Origin: Tepidicaulis marinus
GTDB taxonomy: Bacteria; Pseudomonadota; Alphaproteobacteria; Parvibaculales; Parvibaculaceae
NCBI RefSeq assembly: GCF_000739695.1
Contig: NZ_BBIO01000005.1
Location: forward strand, 124,001-188,000
DNA: 64,000 nucleotides
Direction: 5' to 3'
Below are positions 1-8,987 of this stretch, one piece after another; within the stretch, counting starts at the first letter, position 1; each line of letters starts with the position of its first letter. The notes under the pieces were generated by a model, which saw only the letters and a program-made list of their open reading frames with translations, was not told the origin of the DNA and did not search any database. Made by a program: the position numbers and the translations under genes.

Positions 1-612
1 GCGGCGGACGAGCCGCGCACGCCCGAAGACGATGCGCTGATCACCGGCTGCTCATCGATCTATAAGAGTCTCGAATGCGCCATCTTCATTGCCCAGCGCC
101 TCGGCGAGCCGAGCCGGCACTGGGCCGAAGCGCGCATGAGGCTCGGCGAGGCCTTACGCGAAAAACCTCACCGCTTCGACCGCACCTGGGAGCCCAAAGA
201 CCGCTTTTCCATGGACTGGTATTACCCGGTGCTCGCCGGTGTCTTTACCGGCCAGGCGGCGCGCGACCGGCTCGCCTCAAAGTGGGATATTTTCGTTGCC
301 GAGGGCAAAGGCTGCCGCTGCGTGCTCGACCAGCCTTGGGTGACGGTCGCCGAATCCGCCGAGCTATGCCTCGCGCTGCTCGTTTCCGGCGAGCGCAAGA
401 AGGCCGAAACGCTGCTTTCCTGGATCCATCAATGGCGCGCCGATTGCGGCGCCTATTGGATGGGCTATCAGTTCGAAAATGCCGTTGCCTGGCCGGATGA
501 AAAACCGGCCTGGACCGCCGCTGCCGTCATTCTGGCAACCGATGCCGTGATCGGCATGACACCCGCCGCGCCGCTTTTCTCAGGACGTCACCTCGCCGAG
601 GCGGCGGAGTAA
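1..612 (+). CDS. Prenyltransferase-like (alpha/alpha toroid) protein, 5'-truncated
   Basis: The frame is open from the first base, so the N-terminus lies outside the window; about 203 C-terminal residues are seen. The sequence is rich in Trp and aromatic residues, with a pattern such as WTAAAVILATDA near the end. This resembles the helical-hairpin repeats of prenyltransferase or squalene-cyclase toroid proteins found beside methyltransferases and glycosyltransferases in alphaproteobacteria. No catalytic motif can be assigned from the fragment. Its last 33 bases overlap the 3' end of the convergent methyltransferase gene. The coding frame is clear; the family call is from memory and only moderately sure. 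Confidence 0.55.
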   Translation, partial: AADEPRTPEDDALITGCSSIYKSLECAIFIAQRLGEPSRHWAEARMRLGEALREKPHRFDRTWEPKDRFSMDWYYPVLAGVFTGQAARDRLASKWDIFVAEGKGCRCVLDQPWVTVAESAELCLALLVSGERKKAETLLSWIHQWRADCGAYWMGYQFENAVAWPDEKPAWTAAAVILATDAVIGMTPAAPLFSGRHLAEAAE

Positions 613-1212
613 CCGCAGCGATTTCACCGCAGAAATTTCCTCGAAAAAGTTCGAGGCCAGCGCCATCTTGTAAATCTCGTATGGCGGACGCCCGCCATCT
701 GCCGGGTTCGGGAAAACATCGTGAATGGCGAGAATGCCGCCCGGCTTCACGAACGGCGCCCAGAGCCGGTAATCGTTCAGCGCATGTTCCATCGCATGGC
801 CGCCATCGATAAAGACCATGGCAAGCGGCGTCGCCCAGCCGCGTGCCGCGACCGTTGACGGAGCAACAAGCGGCACGACCGTATCCTCAAGCCCCGCCCG
901 GCGCAGCGTCTGGCGGAAGAGCGGCAGCGTGTTGAGCAGTCCCGTCTCCGGATCGTAAAGCTCGCTGTCATGATGCTCCCAGCCGACCTGATTTTCCTCT
1001 GAGCCGCGATGATGATCGAGCGCGAAAAGCACCGAGCCTGCCTTCTGGCACGCCGCCCCGAAATAAACCGTCGACTTGCCGCAATAAGAACCGATCTCCA
1101 GGCAGGGCCCGAGCGCGCCGGCCTCCAGCGCCGCGCCATAAAGCGCTTCGCCTTCCTTCGGGTCGAGAAACCCTTTCACGCTTTCCGGATCGATGGGCAG
1201 AGAAATACTCAT
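580..1212 (-). CDS. Class I SAM-dependent methyltransferase
   Basis: This 210-residue protein has a Rossmann methyltransferase core. Motif I is LEIGSYCGKST at residues 38-48 (SAM-binding glycine-rich loop). Further on is FIDGGHAMEHALNDY, typical of the Methyltransf_24 type, followed by VKPGGILAIHDV, the post-motif strand. The substrate cannot be told from sequence; relatives often sit in polysaccharide or glycan-modification loci, which fits the toroid-type neighbour. The two genes converge and overlap by 33 bases. Its start lies just before a pair of inverted intergenic repeats. Family confident, role unknown. Confidence 0.8.
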   Translation of the reverse strand: MSISLPIDPESVKGFLDPKEGEALYGAALEAGALGPCLEIGSYCGKSTVYFGAACQKAGSVLFALDHHRGSEENQVGWEHHDSELYDPETGLLNTLPLFRQTLRRAGLEDTVVPLVAPSTVAARGWATPLAMVFIDGGHAMEHALNDYRLWAPFVKPGGILAIHDVFPNPADGGRPPYEIYKMALASNFFEEISAVKSLRLLRRLGEVTS

Positions 1213-1250
1213 GGAAATGCTTTCGAAGATTTTTGCGGGGTTTTTAATAC

Positions 1251-1395
1251 GTCATCCCGCGACTTGTTCGCAGGATCCATTGGCCTTTCAAGACATAAAA
1301 GAACAGGTGATTTCGAGCAGCATCGCAGCATTCACAGCCGTTTTCCCTAACCAGCCGGAATGCGAGTGGACCCCGCGAACAAGTCGCGGGGTGAC
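1251..1395. repeat. Inverted pair of intergenic palindromic repeats (copies 1 and 2)
   Basis: Positions 1251-1280 and 1367-1395 carry two copies of a roughly 29-base element in opposite orientation, matching at about 26 of 29 positions. Each copy is itself palindromic (CCCGCGA..TTGTTCGCGGG type core). They fill most of the 202-base gap between the methyltransferase and the FAH hydrolase. Related copies lie at 17110-17136, 17177-17205 and 34497-34525, all between genes. Confidence 0.8.
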
Positions 1396-1414
1396 GGTGA
1401 CATTTTATGCCCCC

Positions 1415-2260
1415 TCACCGGTCCGCCACAAGGCGGGCGCGCTGCTCGCCGAGCCCGTCGATGCTCATGACGATCTCGTCTCCGGCTTTGAGGAATTGCG
1501 GCGGCTTCATGCCCGCGCCCACCCCGTCCGGCGTGCCCGACGCGATAATGTCACCGGGCAAAAGGCTCATGAACTGGCTGAGATAGGAAATGAGCTTGGC
1601 GACCGGATGTAGCATATCGCTTGAATGGCCGTTCTGGCGCACCTCGCCGTTTACCAGCGTGCGCAGCGTCAGGTTCTGCGGATCGGCGATCTCATCCGCC
1701 GTCACGAGCCAGGGGCCGATAGGGCAAAACGTGTCGCAGCTCTTGCCCTTGGTGAATTGGCCTGCCCGGTTCTTTTGAAAGTCGCGCTCGGACACATCGT
1801 TGAGAATGAGATAGCCGGCGACATGAGAAAGCGCTTCTTCCTCGCTCACATATTTTGCGGGCGCGCCGATCACCACGCCAAGCTCGACCTCCCAGTCGGT
1901 CTTCGTGGAAGTGCGCGGAATGACGATGTCGTCATAAGGCCCGTTAATGGCGCTGACGGCTTTTTGAAAAAGCAGCGGCTCGCTCGGCACCTCAGCGCCC
2001 GTCTCGCTCGCATGCATTTTATAATTAAGGCCGATGCAGAGAATTTTCCCCGCCCCCGCCACCGGCGCGCCAAGGCGCTGGCCTTCCGGGGCGAGCGGCA
2101 ATTTCGCCGGATTGATCTTGGCCAGTTTCGCAAGCCCTGCAGGCTCGAGCACGCAGCCGGCAATGTCGTCCACATGGCCGGAAAGGTCGCGGATGCGCCC
2201 TTCGTCATCCAGAATACCGGGCGTCTCATCGCCGCGTTTACCGTAGCGCACCAGTTTCAT
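1415..2260 (-). CDS. Fumarylacetoacetate hydrolase (FAH) family protein
   Basis: The 281-residue protein matches the single-domain FAH family, which cleaves carbon-carbon bonds or hydrates or decarboxylates 2-oxo acids using a divalent metal. The divalent-metal ligands are visible as E124 and E126 in DWEVELGVVIG and D155 in ILNDVSERD. The family segment LCIGLNYKMHASETG lies at about 74-88, and SGTPDGVGAG is near the C-terminus. Relatives are annotated as ureidoglycolate lyase or 2-hydroxyhepta-2,4-diene-1,7-dioate isomerase, but substrate cannot be decided here. The length is normal and no obvious pathway partner is adjacent. Confidence 0.85.
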   Translation of the reverse strand: MKLVRYGKRGDETPGILDDEGRIRDLSGHVDDIAGCVLEPAGLAKLAKINPAKLPLAPEGQRLGAPVAGAGKILCIGLNYKMHASETGAEVPSEPLLFQKAVSAINGPYDDIVIPRTSTKTDWEVELGVVIGAPAKYVSEEEALSHVAGYLILNDVSERDFQKNRAGQFTKGKSCDTFCPIGPWLVTADEIADPQNLTLRTLVNGEVRQNGHSSDMLHPVAKLISYLSQFMSLLPGDIIASGTPDGVGAGMKPPQFLKAGDEIVMSIDGLGEQRARLVADR

Positions 2261-2413
2261 CCGACGCCCTTTCTTAACCGTTTCTTACCTGCAACGCCCC
2301 GTTTGGAGCCATCTTTTGATCATTGCGGGTCCCTTTCTCCCGTTTCATCAACCAAAAGGCAAGAAAATCAAAGTTTACTATGAAAAAGCTTACATGGTTC
2401 GAGAGGATCCGCC

Positions 2414-3319
2414 ATGTCTGAACCGGCAGCCGCCCAAAGGGCGCAAAGGTCAGAAGATGCAGAGTTCGAGGCGATCGAACAAGCCGTGCTGGATACCCCG
2501 CGCGGGCGCTGGTTTCTGAAGGAATATGCGCGGCGCAACCGCCATGCCGATACGCGCGAACTTGCCGGGGCGATCGAAAAGCTGGGCCGCGCGGCCCTTG
2601 TCTCTGCCGAGCAAACCCATCTCGATGTGATGCGCCGCGAATTGCAGGAAATGAGCGCCTCGATCCAACAGACGCGCTCCGAGATTGCCGCCATCAAACC
2701 GGCGGACGAAGCTTCCGAGAACCGCATCATGGCGGCAACCGAGGAACTGGACGCCATCGTCACCGCAACCGAGCGGGCGACCTCCGATATTCTGGGCGCC
2801 GCCGAGCGGCTGCAGGAAATCGGCGAGAAGCTGCGCGCGCACGGTGTCGATGAAGAGCTGTGCGACGAGATCGACACCCACGCCACCAATATCTTCATGG
2901 CCTGCTCGTTCCAGGACATTACCGGCCAGCGCACGACGAAAGTCGTCAATGTGCTGCGCTATCTGGAGCAGCGCGTGAATGCAATGATCCAGATTTGGGG
3001 CGTCTCCAATAAGGACGGTCTCCAGGCGCCCGAAATCAAAGCCATGGACCAGCGCCCCGACGCGCATCTGCTGAACGGCCCGCAGGCCGAGGGTCAGGGC
3101 GTCGACCAGGCCATGATCGATGCCATGCTGGACGGGGATGCCGCCACGCTGGGAGAAAAGATCGACAAAGTAGCCGCCGCCATGGAAGCGGCAGCGCCCG
3201 AAACATCTGCCCAGCCTCCTGCCGCAGCGGAAAAGGCGCCTGCCCCGGCAGAAGCCAAATTGCCTGCCGAGGAAGATACGCCGATCGATCAGGAAGATAT
3301 CGACGCGCTCTTCGACTAA
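2414..3319 (+). CDS. CheZ-like protein phosphatase
   Basis: The 301-residue protein is largely helical (coiled-coil-prone at about 50-145) and carries FQDITGQR at residues 166-173. This matches the CheZ active-site segment: D168 and Q172 have the same spacing as Asp143 and Gln147 of E. coli CheZ, the residues that dephosphorylate CheY. An acidic, Ala/Pro-rich linker (about 230-285) leads to a C-terminal QEDIDALFD, resembling the CheZ tail that docks on CheY. No chemotaxis gene is nearby, so the response-regulator partner is unknown. GAGAGGATCC precedes the ATG. The active-site match is direct; the function is inferred. Confidence 0.75.
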   Translation: MSEPAAAQRAQRSEDAEFEAIEQAVLDTPRGRWFLKEYARRNRHADTRELAGAIEKLGRAALVSAEQTHLDVMRRELQEMSASIQQTRSEIAAIKPADEASENRIMAATEELDAIVTATERATSDILGAAERLQEIGEKLRAHGVDEELCDEIDTHATNIFMACSFQDITGQRTTKVVNVLRYLEQRVNAMIQIWGVSNKDGLQAPEIKAMDQRPDAHLLNGPQAEGQGVDQAMIDAMLDGDAATLGEKIDKVAAAMEAAAPETSAQPPAAAEKAPAPAEAKLPAEEDTPIDQEDIDALFD

Positions 3320-3427
3320 GGGTTTGTTCCAGGCTGCCAATAGCCGGACTGCAGCCTTTCGGCCGGCCCTCCCGCCTGCTATCAAAGGGCATTGCAATGC
3401 TCATAAGCAGAAAACAGGGAGAGCCCC

Positions 3428-4207
3428 ATGTCCGACGTCCTTCTCGTGGAAAAAGAAGGCGGTATCGCCACCGTCACGCTGAACCGCCCCAATGCCATGA
3501 ACGCGCTGTCGCGCGAGCTGCGCGCCGCGCTTGCAACGACCTTCGATGAACTGGAAGCGGATCCTGAAACCCGCGTCGTCATCCTGACCGGCGCCGGCGA
3601 CCGCGCCTTTACCGCCGGTCTCGACCTGAAGGAACTGGGCTCCGGCGGCGGCAATTTCTCCACCCAGGCCACCATCACCGACAAAGATCCGGTCACCTCC
3701 ATCGGCAAGTTTTCCGGCCCGGTCATCGGCGCCATTAACGGCGTTGCCATTACCGGCGGCTTTGAAATCGCCCTTGCCTGCGACGTGCTCATCGCCTCGG
3801 AGAACGCCCGCTTCGCCGACACCCATGCCCGCGTCGGCATTTTGCCGGGCTGGGGCCTCTCGCAGAAACTCTCCCGCCTGATCGGCATCTACCGCGCCAA
3901 AGAACTTTCGCTCACCGGCAATTTCATCGGCGCGGCGCAAGCTGCCGAATGGGGCCTCGTCAACCGCGTCGTGCCGCATAGCGAACTGCTTTCCACCTGC
4001 CGCCAGCTTGCCACCGACATGCTCTCGGTCGTGCCTGAATGCCTGCCCGCTTATAAAGCGCTGATCGATGAAGGCTTTGCCCAGAGCTTCGGCGAGGGAC
4101 TGAAAACGGAAGCCCGGGTTTCCGGAGAGGCGAACACAAAAGTGTCCTCCTCCGCCATCGAAGAGCGCCGCGAAGGCATCCGCCAGCGCGGGAAATCACA
4201 AGCCTGA
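3428..4207 (+). CDS. Enoyl-CoA hydratase/isomerase (crotonase) family protein
   Basis: This is a 259-residue crotonase-fold protein. The CoA-binding and oxyanion-hole segments are AFTAGLDLKEL (about 60-70) and NGVAITGGFEIALACD (104-119). The first catalytic glutamate of hydratases is present (E113), but the second, normally in a PE.xLG motif, is replaced by His133 in DTHARVGILPGWG. The reaction may therefore differ from simple hydration. GGGAG stands before the ATG. A hairpin follows at 4261-4285, suggesting a single-gene transcript. No beta-oxidation partner is adjacent. Confidence 0.85.
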   Translation: MSDVLLVEKEGGIATVTLNRPNAMNALSRELRAALATTFDELEADPETRVVILTGAGDRAFTAGLDLKELGSGGGNFSTQATITDKDPVTSIGKFSGPVIGAINGVAITGGFEIALACDVLIASENARFADTHARVGILPGWGLSQKLSRLIGIYRAKELSLTGNFIGAAQAAEWGLVNRVVPHSELLSTCRQLATDMLSVVPECLPAYKALIDEGFAQSFGEGLKTEARVSGEANTKVSSSAIEERREGIRQRGKSQA

Positions 4208-4260
4208 ACATTATAAGGCGCCTGCCTTACGCAGCGTCAATCTGCCCCTTCCGGGCCATA

Positions 4261-4289
4261 CGGGCCGCCTCTTCCAGGCGGCCCGTTTC
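4261..4289 (+). terminator. Hairpin terminator candidate after the crotonase gene
   Basis: A 10-base-pair GC-rich stem (4261-4270 with 4276-4285, loop CTTCC) is followed by TTTCGCTTC. The T-tract is short, so termination may be weak. Confidence 0.55.
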
Positions 4290-4364
4290 GCTTCGGCCCT
4301 ATTTCCTTTAAACTCTCCCCAAACAGAGCAGCCGGTCACCGGCGCCTATTGGAGGAGAGGTTTC

Positions 4365-6110
4365 ATGTACGATCTGGTTATCCGGGGCGGCACCGTTTAT
4401 GACGGCACCGGCAGCGCACCCTTTAAGGCCGACATTGCCGTCAAAGACGGCCTCATTGCCGAAATCGGCGAGATCGCCGGCACGGGCAAAGAAGAGATCG
4501 ATGCGGCGGGCCAGATCGTCACCCCCGGCTTTGTCGATGTGCATACCCACTATGACGGCCAGGTCACTTGGGACCCTTATCTGCAGCCTTCCACCTTTCA
4601 CGGCGTTACCACGGCGGTGATGGGCAATTGCGGCGTCGGCTTTGCCCCCTGCCGCCCGGACCGGCATGACTGGCTCATCGGCCTGATGGAAGGCGTCGAA
4701 GATATTCCGGGCACGGCGCTTGTCGAAGGCATCAAATGGAACTGGGAAAGCTTCCCGGAATATATGGATGCGGTCGACGCCTCCCCGCTTGCCCTCGATG
4801 TCGGTTTGCAAGTGCCGCATGGGGCCCTGCGCGCCTATGTGATGGGCGAACGCGGCGCGCGGCTTGAACCGGCAACACCCGAAGACACCGCCGAAATGGC
4901 CCGCCTCGTGAAAGAAGCGCTGGAAGCCGGCGCGCTTGGCTTCTCAACCTCGCGCACCGAAAAGCACCGCGACAAACACGGCGCGCACACGCCCACCTAT
5001 AAAGCCGAGCGGGACGAGCTGCACGGCATCGCCAAAGCCATGGGCGAAAGCGGCAAGGGCGTCCTTCAACTCATTGCCGACTTCCGTGATGTGGACGAGG
5101 AATTCGCCATGCTGCGGGGCATGGTGGAAATCTCCGGCCGGCCCATGTCCATGACGATCGAGCAGGACGACCGCTATCCCGACACTTGGAAGAACGTGCT
5201 GCGCAATATCGAAGAGGCCGCCGAAGCGGGCCTTCCCGTCAAAGGCCAGGTGCCGCCGCGCCCGACCGGCGTGCTGCTCGGCCTTTCTTCCTCACTCAAT
5301 CCTTTCCTGATGCATCAAACTTTCCGCGAGATTTGGGGCGCCCCGCTTGAAAAGCAGGTCGAGGCATTGCGCGACCCCGCCTTCCGCGCCCGGCTTTTGG
5401 CGGAAGAACCGGACTATCCGGCCGGTGAAATCGTCACCATGCTCTGCACCGCCTATCACAAGATGTATGAGCTCGGCGATCCGCCGAATTATGAGCCCTC
5501 GCCCGAAGACAGTGTCGGCGCCATGGCGGAACGGGACGGCAAGCCGCCGCGCGAAGTGTTGCTCGATCTCATGCTGAAACGGGACGGCCATGCGCTGCTT
5601 TACTTCCCGCTGATGAATTACACCGGCGGCAGCCTCGACGATGTCTATAAAATGATGACGCACAAGCACACCGCCTTCGGCCTTGGCGATGGCGGCGCGC
5701 ATGTGGGCATTCTCTGCGATGCCAGCTTCCCTACCACCATTCTCACCCATTGGGGCCGGGACCGCACGCGCGGGCCGAAGCTGCCGCTGGAATGGCTGAT
5801 CAACCGGCAGACACAGGCCAATGCCGAGTTGGTGGGCCTTCTCGACCGGGGCGTCCTTGCGCCCGGCATGAAGGCGGATATCAATGTCATCGATTTCGAT
5901 AGGCTGAAGCTGCGCGCGCCGGAGATCGTTTACGACCTGCCTGCCGGCGGCAAGCGGCTTATTCAGAAGGCGGAAGGCTATACCGCAACGATCATTTCCG
6001 GCACCCTCGCCTTCAAAAACGGCGAACCGACCGGCGCGCTGGTGGGTAAATTGCTGCGCGGGGCGCGGCCCCGTCCGCAAGGAGCGCAGATCGGCGCAGC
6101 CGCCGACTGA
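4365..6110 (+). CDS. Amidohydrolase, N-acyl-D-amino-acid deacylase family
   Basis: The 581-residue protein is a metal-dependent amidohydrolase. It opens with the beta-sandwich strand [15 protein letters not shown], then the metal motif [10 protein letters not shown] (H60, H62). Mid-protein [12 protein letters not shown] is typical of the D-aminoacylase branch. Late in the sequence are [15 protein letters not shown] (metal aspartate region) and [15 protein letters not shown], the closing strand. Family members remove acyl groups from N-acyl-D-amino acids or act on related amides; the substrate is not known. A strong GGAGGAGAGG ribosome site precedes the ATG. No signal peptide is seen, so it is probably cytoplasmic. 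Confidence 0.85.
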   Translation: MYDLVIRGGTVYDGTGSAPFKADIAVKDGLIAEIGEIAGTGKEEIDAAGQIVTPGFVDVHTHYDGQVTWDPYLQPSTFHGVTTAVMGNCGVGFAPCRPDRHDWLIGLMEGVEDIPGTALVEGIKWNWESFPEYMDAVDASPLALDVGLQVPHGALRAYVMGERGARLEPATPEDTAEMARLVKEALEAGALGFSTSRTEKHRDKHGAHTPTYKAERDELHGIAKAMGESGKGVLQLIADFRDVDEEFAMLRGMVEISGRPMSMTIEQDDRYPDTWKNVLRNIEEAAEAGLPVKGQVPPRPTGVLLGLSSSLNPFLMHQTFREIWGAPLEKQVEALRDPAFRARLLAEEPDYPAGEIVTMLCTAYHKMYELGDPPNYEPSPEDSVGAMAERDGKPPREVLLDLMLKRDGHALLYFPLMNYTGGSLDDVYKMMTHKHTAFGLGDGGAHVGILCDASFPTTILTHWGRDRTRGPKLPLEWLINRQTQANAELVGLLDRGVLAPGMKADINVIDFDRLKLRAPEIVYDLPAGGKRLIQKAEGYTATIISGTLAFKNGEPTGALVGKLLRGARPRPQGAQIGAAAD

Positions 6111-6133
6111 GCCACGATTTCTATTCCTATTGT

Positions 6134-6166
6134 GAATGGCGGCTTCTGCGGAAGCCGCCATTCCTT
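6134..6166 (+). terminator. Hairpin terminator candidate after the amidohydrolase gene
   Basis: A perfect 13-base-pair stem (6134-6146 with 6151-6163) with a TGCG tetraloop is followed by CTTTGCG. The stem is strong but the T-run short. It lies 24 bases after the stop codon. Confidence 0.6.
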
Positions 6167-6359
6167 TGCGTAACGCGACAAATGCGCGGATTGCGACAGG
6201 ATGAACGCGGCGGCGTGAAAATTTTAACCATTAGTAAACCATCGCAAATCACAGTTTCACATGAGGCAAAGCGCAACCGAAATTTCAACGAGGGTTTAAA
6301 GCGGGGGCATCGAAACTATCCGGCAAGCGGCACCATTTGGGCGCCCTTGGGAGAATGTC

Positions 6360-7619
6360 ATGCTTTCGGCACTATGGAATTGGCTGTCCGCTGAACAAGG
6401 GTACACCCCTCATGGGTTTTGCCTGGTTTGGGACCCGGCCCTCGTTTGGATCCATGTCGTCTCCGACGCACTGATCGCCCTTGCCTATTTCTCCATTCCC
6501 GCCGTTCTGTTCATCGCAGCGCGCCGCCGCCCGGACTTGAACCCGCACGGCGTTCTTTATCTTTTCAGCGCCTTCATCATTGCCTGCGGTGTGACGCATC
6601 TCTTCGGCATCGCCACCATGTGGAGCGCGCTTTATGCCGCCGAGGGCGTGGGTAAGGTCATCACCGCCACGATCTCCGTCGTTACCGCCATCGTGCTTTG
6701 GCCGCTTCTCCCGAAGTTTTTAAATTCGCCCTCGCGCGACGAATTAAAAAAAGCCCATTCGGACCTCGAAGCGCTGAACGAAAACCTGGAACGTATGGTC
6801 GAGGAGCGCACGCAGGCCCTGCAGGAAACATCGCAAAAGCTCGAAGCAGCGCTCGCTCAGGCCAAACAAAGCGCGCAGGAACGCACCTTGTTCTTCGCCA
6901 CGATGAACCACGAGCTGCGCACACCGCTCAACGCCATTGTCGGCTTTACCGACATGCTGGAGACCATGTGGGACAAGCTGCCCGAAGAGCGGCGCCGCAA
7001 CTATCTCAGCGACATCCGCGCCGCGGGCCTGCGCCTCAATGGGCTCGTCACTGAAATCCTGGAAATCGAGCGGCTGAAGGAAAGCCCGCGCGCGATCAAG
7101 GAAGGCGTGCGCTTTTCCCTTGCGGAGGCGGCCGCAAACGCCGTCAAAATGCTGAAAGGGCCGATCGAGGAAAGCGGTGCCCGCATCGCGCTCGACATTC
7201 CCGCGCAGATCGAACTCAAGGGGTTCCCGCAGGATTTCGAGCGAATCTTGACGAATTGCCTCTCCAACTCGATCAAGTATTGCGATAGGCAGCCGGAGAT
7301 CGAGGTCACCGCGCGCGTGACGCCGGACAACCGCGCCCGGATCATCGTCGCCGACAACGGCATCGGCATTCCCGCCAAAAGTTTGCGGGAGATTTTCGAG
7401 CCCTTCCGCCGGTTTCACGAGCACACCCACCCCGATATTCCCGGAACGGGGCTCGGCCTGCCGCTGATCCGCGAGCTGACCAGCCAGTTCGGCGGCACGG
7501 TGAGCTATCAAAGCACGGAAGGCAAAGGCACCACGGCCATCCTCACCTTCCCGCTCTGCGCGGAAGAAGGCGCCCCGGCCCGGACGACGAAGCCCATGAC
7601 CCCCGCGCTGCCCGCCTAA
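6360..7619 (+). CDS. Sensor histidine kinase with ethylene-receptor-like membrane sensor domain
   Basis: This is a 419-residue kinase. Residues about 28-117 form three membrane segments closely matching the plant ETR1/bacterial Etr1 ethylene-binding domain: SDALIALAYFSIP (D36, Y43, P47), then AFIIACGVTHL with C76 and H80, the spacing of the copper ligands Cys65 and His69 of ETR1. A coiled coil (about 125-175) leads to the phospho-acceptor H184 in NHELRTPLNAI, and then N-box NCLSNSIKYC, G1 DNGIGIP and G2 GTGLGLPL. There is no GAF or receiver domain and no adjacent response regulator. GGGAG precedes the ATG. Kinase certain; ligand inferred from the sensor domain. Confidence 0.88.
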   Translation: MLSALWNWLSAEQGYTPHGFCLVWDPALVWIHVVSDALIALAYFSIPAVLFIAARRRPDLNPHGVLYLFSAFIIACGVTHLFGIATMWSALYAAEGVGKVITATISVVTAIVLWPLLPKFLNSPSRDELKKAHSDLEALNENLERMVEERTQALQETSQKLEAALAQAKQSAQERTLFFATMNHELRTPLNAIVGFTDMLETMWDKLPEERRRNYLSDIRAAGLRLNGLVTEILEIERLKESPRAIKEGVRFSLAEAAANAVKMLKGPIEESGARIALDIPAQIELKGFPQDFERILTNCLSNSIKYCDRQPEIEVTARVTPDNRARIIVADNGIGIPAKSLREIFEPFRRFHEHTHPDIPGTGLGLPLIRELTSQFGGTVSYQSTEGKGTTAILTFPLCAEEGAPARTTKPMTPALPA

Positions 7620-7722
7620 GCGGCGCCTGCAGGCCGCCAAACCGCGCCCCGGTACAGGCCGCTGGACAGCGCCCCGCGCCTTTGCTATATCGCGTGCCTC
7701 TCCGCCCGCTTTCGCGGCATGG

Positions 7723-7798
<76 letters not shown>

Positions 7799-7831
7799 CT
7801 TCCCTCCCCAGCGATGAAAGCCGGACCGGCC

Positions 7832-8986
7832 TTACCAGAAGGCGCTGGGATTGCGGGTGATTTCCATATTGCGGTGAATATAGACGCTCATCAGAAGGCC
7901 GAAGCCGAACATCAGCGTCAGCATGGCCGTCCCCCCATAGGAGACGAGCGGCAGCGGCACGCCCACTACCGGCAAGAGCCCCATGACCATCGCCACATTG
8001 ATGCAGATATAAAGGAAGAAGTTGATCGTCACGCCCATGGCGATGAGCCGGCCGAACTGGTTGCGGGTCTGCAGCGAGACGCTGATCCCGAAAAAGAGCA
8101 CCATCATGTAAAGCCCGAGCAGGGCGATACCGCCGGCAAGGCCGAGCTCTTCGGCAAGCATCGTAAAGATAAAGTCCGTGTGTTTTTCCGGTAGGAAGTT
8201 GAGATGGGCCTGCGTGCCTTCCATGAAACCTTTGCCGAAAAGCCCGCCCGAGCCGAGCGCGATCTTGGACTGGAGAATGTGATAGCCCGCCCCTAAAGGA
8301 TCGCTTTCCGGGTCGAGGAAAGTGAAAACACGCCGCTTTTGATAGTCGTGCAACATGTTCCAGGCAATGGGGAGCGCGGCAAGCGCGCCAACCCCGGCAA
8401 TGATGAAATAGCGCCAGGCAAGCCCTGCAAGGAACAAGAGCGCAACGCCGACCGCCCCGAGCAGCACCGCCGTGCCAAGGTCCGGCTGTTTGAGAACCAG
8501 CGCCACCGGCGCGCCGAGCAGAACGGCGGGCACGAAAAGATTGCGCAGGCGCGAGACTTCTTCATGGGTGAGCCCGTGGAAATACCGCGCCAGCGCCAGG
8601 ATCAGCGTGATCTTCATCAGCTCCGATGGTTGTAGCTGAACGATCCCGAGATTGATCCAGCGCTGCGCGCCCATGCCCGCAAAGCCGATAAACTCCACCG
8701 CGACGAGCAGTACCAGAGCACCCGCATAAGCAGGATAAGCAAGGTTCATCCAGAGCCTGATATCGACGAAAGCGGCCACGAACAAAATGACGATACCAAT
8801 GGCGAAGCGCACCATTTGCCGCGAGGCCCATGGATCGAAACTGCCGTCTGCCACCGAATAGAGCATGGCAAAACCCATGCTCGAAATAGCGAAAAGCAGG
8901 AGCAGAAAGCCCCAATTGAACTCCAGGAACTTGTCTTTCAGGCTGAGATCGCGCCCGCCGCCAGATGAGAAAAACGCATCGACCAT
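7832..8986 (-). CDS. rodA: RodA, SEDS-family peptidoglycan glycosyltransferase
   Basis: RodA polymerises lipid II glycan strands for side-wall elongation together with PBP2. The protein is about 384 residues of hydrophobic segments, with SEDS hallmarks WINLGIVQLQPSEL and, later, EKHTDFIFTMLAEELGL. An upstream in-frame ATG at 9007 exists, but GGGAGGG sits five bases before the ATG at 8986, which also lies only one base after the PBP2 stop, so 8986 is preferred. It is the last gene of the mreBCD-mrdA-rodA operon and ends just before the convergent tRNA gene. Confidence 0.95.
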   Translation of the reverse strand: MVDAFFSSGGGRDLSLKDKFLEFNWGFLLLLFAISSMGFAMLYSVADGSFDPWASRQMVRFAIGIVILFVAAFVDIRLWMNLAYPAYAGALVLLVAVEFIGFAGMGAQRWINLGIVQLQPSELMKITLILALARYFHGLTHEEVSRLRNLFVPAVLLGAPVALVLKQPDLGTAVLLGAVGVALLFLAGLAWRYFIIAGVGALAALPIAWNMLHDYQKRRVFTFLDPESDPLGAGYHILQSKIALGSGGLFGKGFMEGTQAHLNFLPEKHTDFIFTMLAEELGLAGGIALLGLYMMVLFFGISVSLQTRNQFGRLIAMGVTINFFLYICINVAMVMGLLPVVGVPLPLVSYGGTAMLTLMFGFGLLMSVYIHRNMEITRNPSAFW

Positions 8987-8987
8987 C

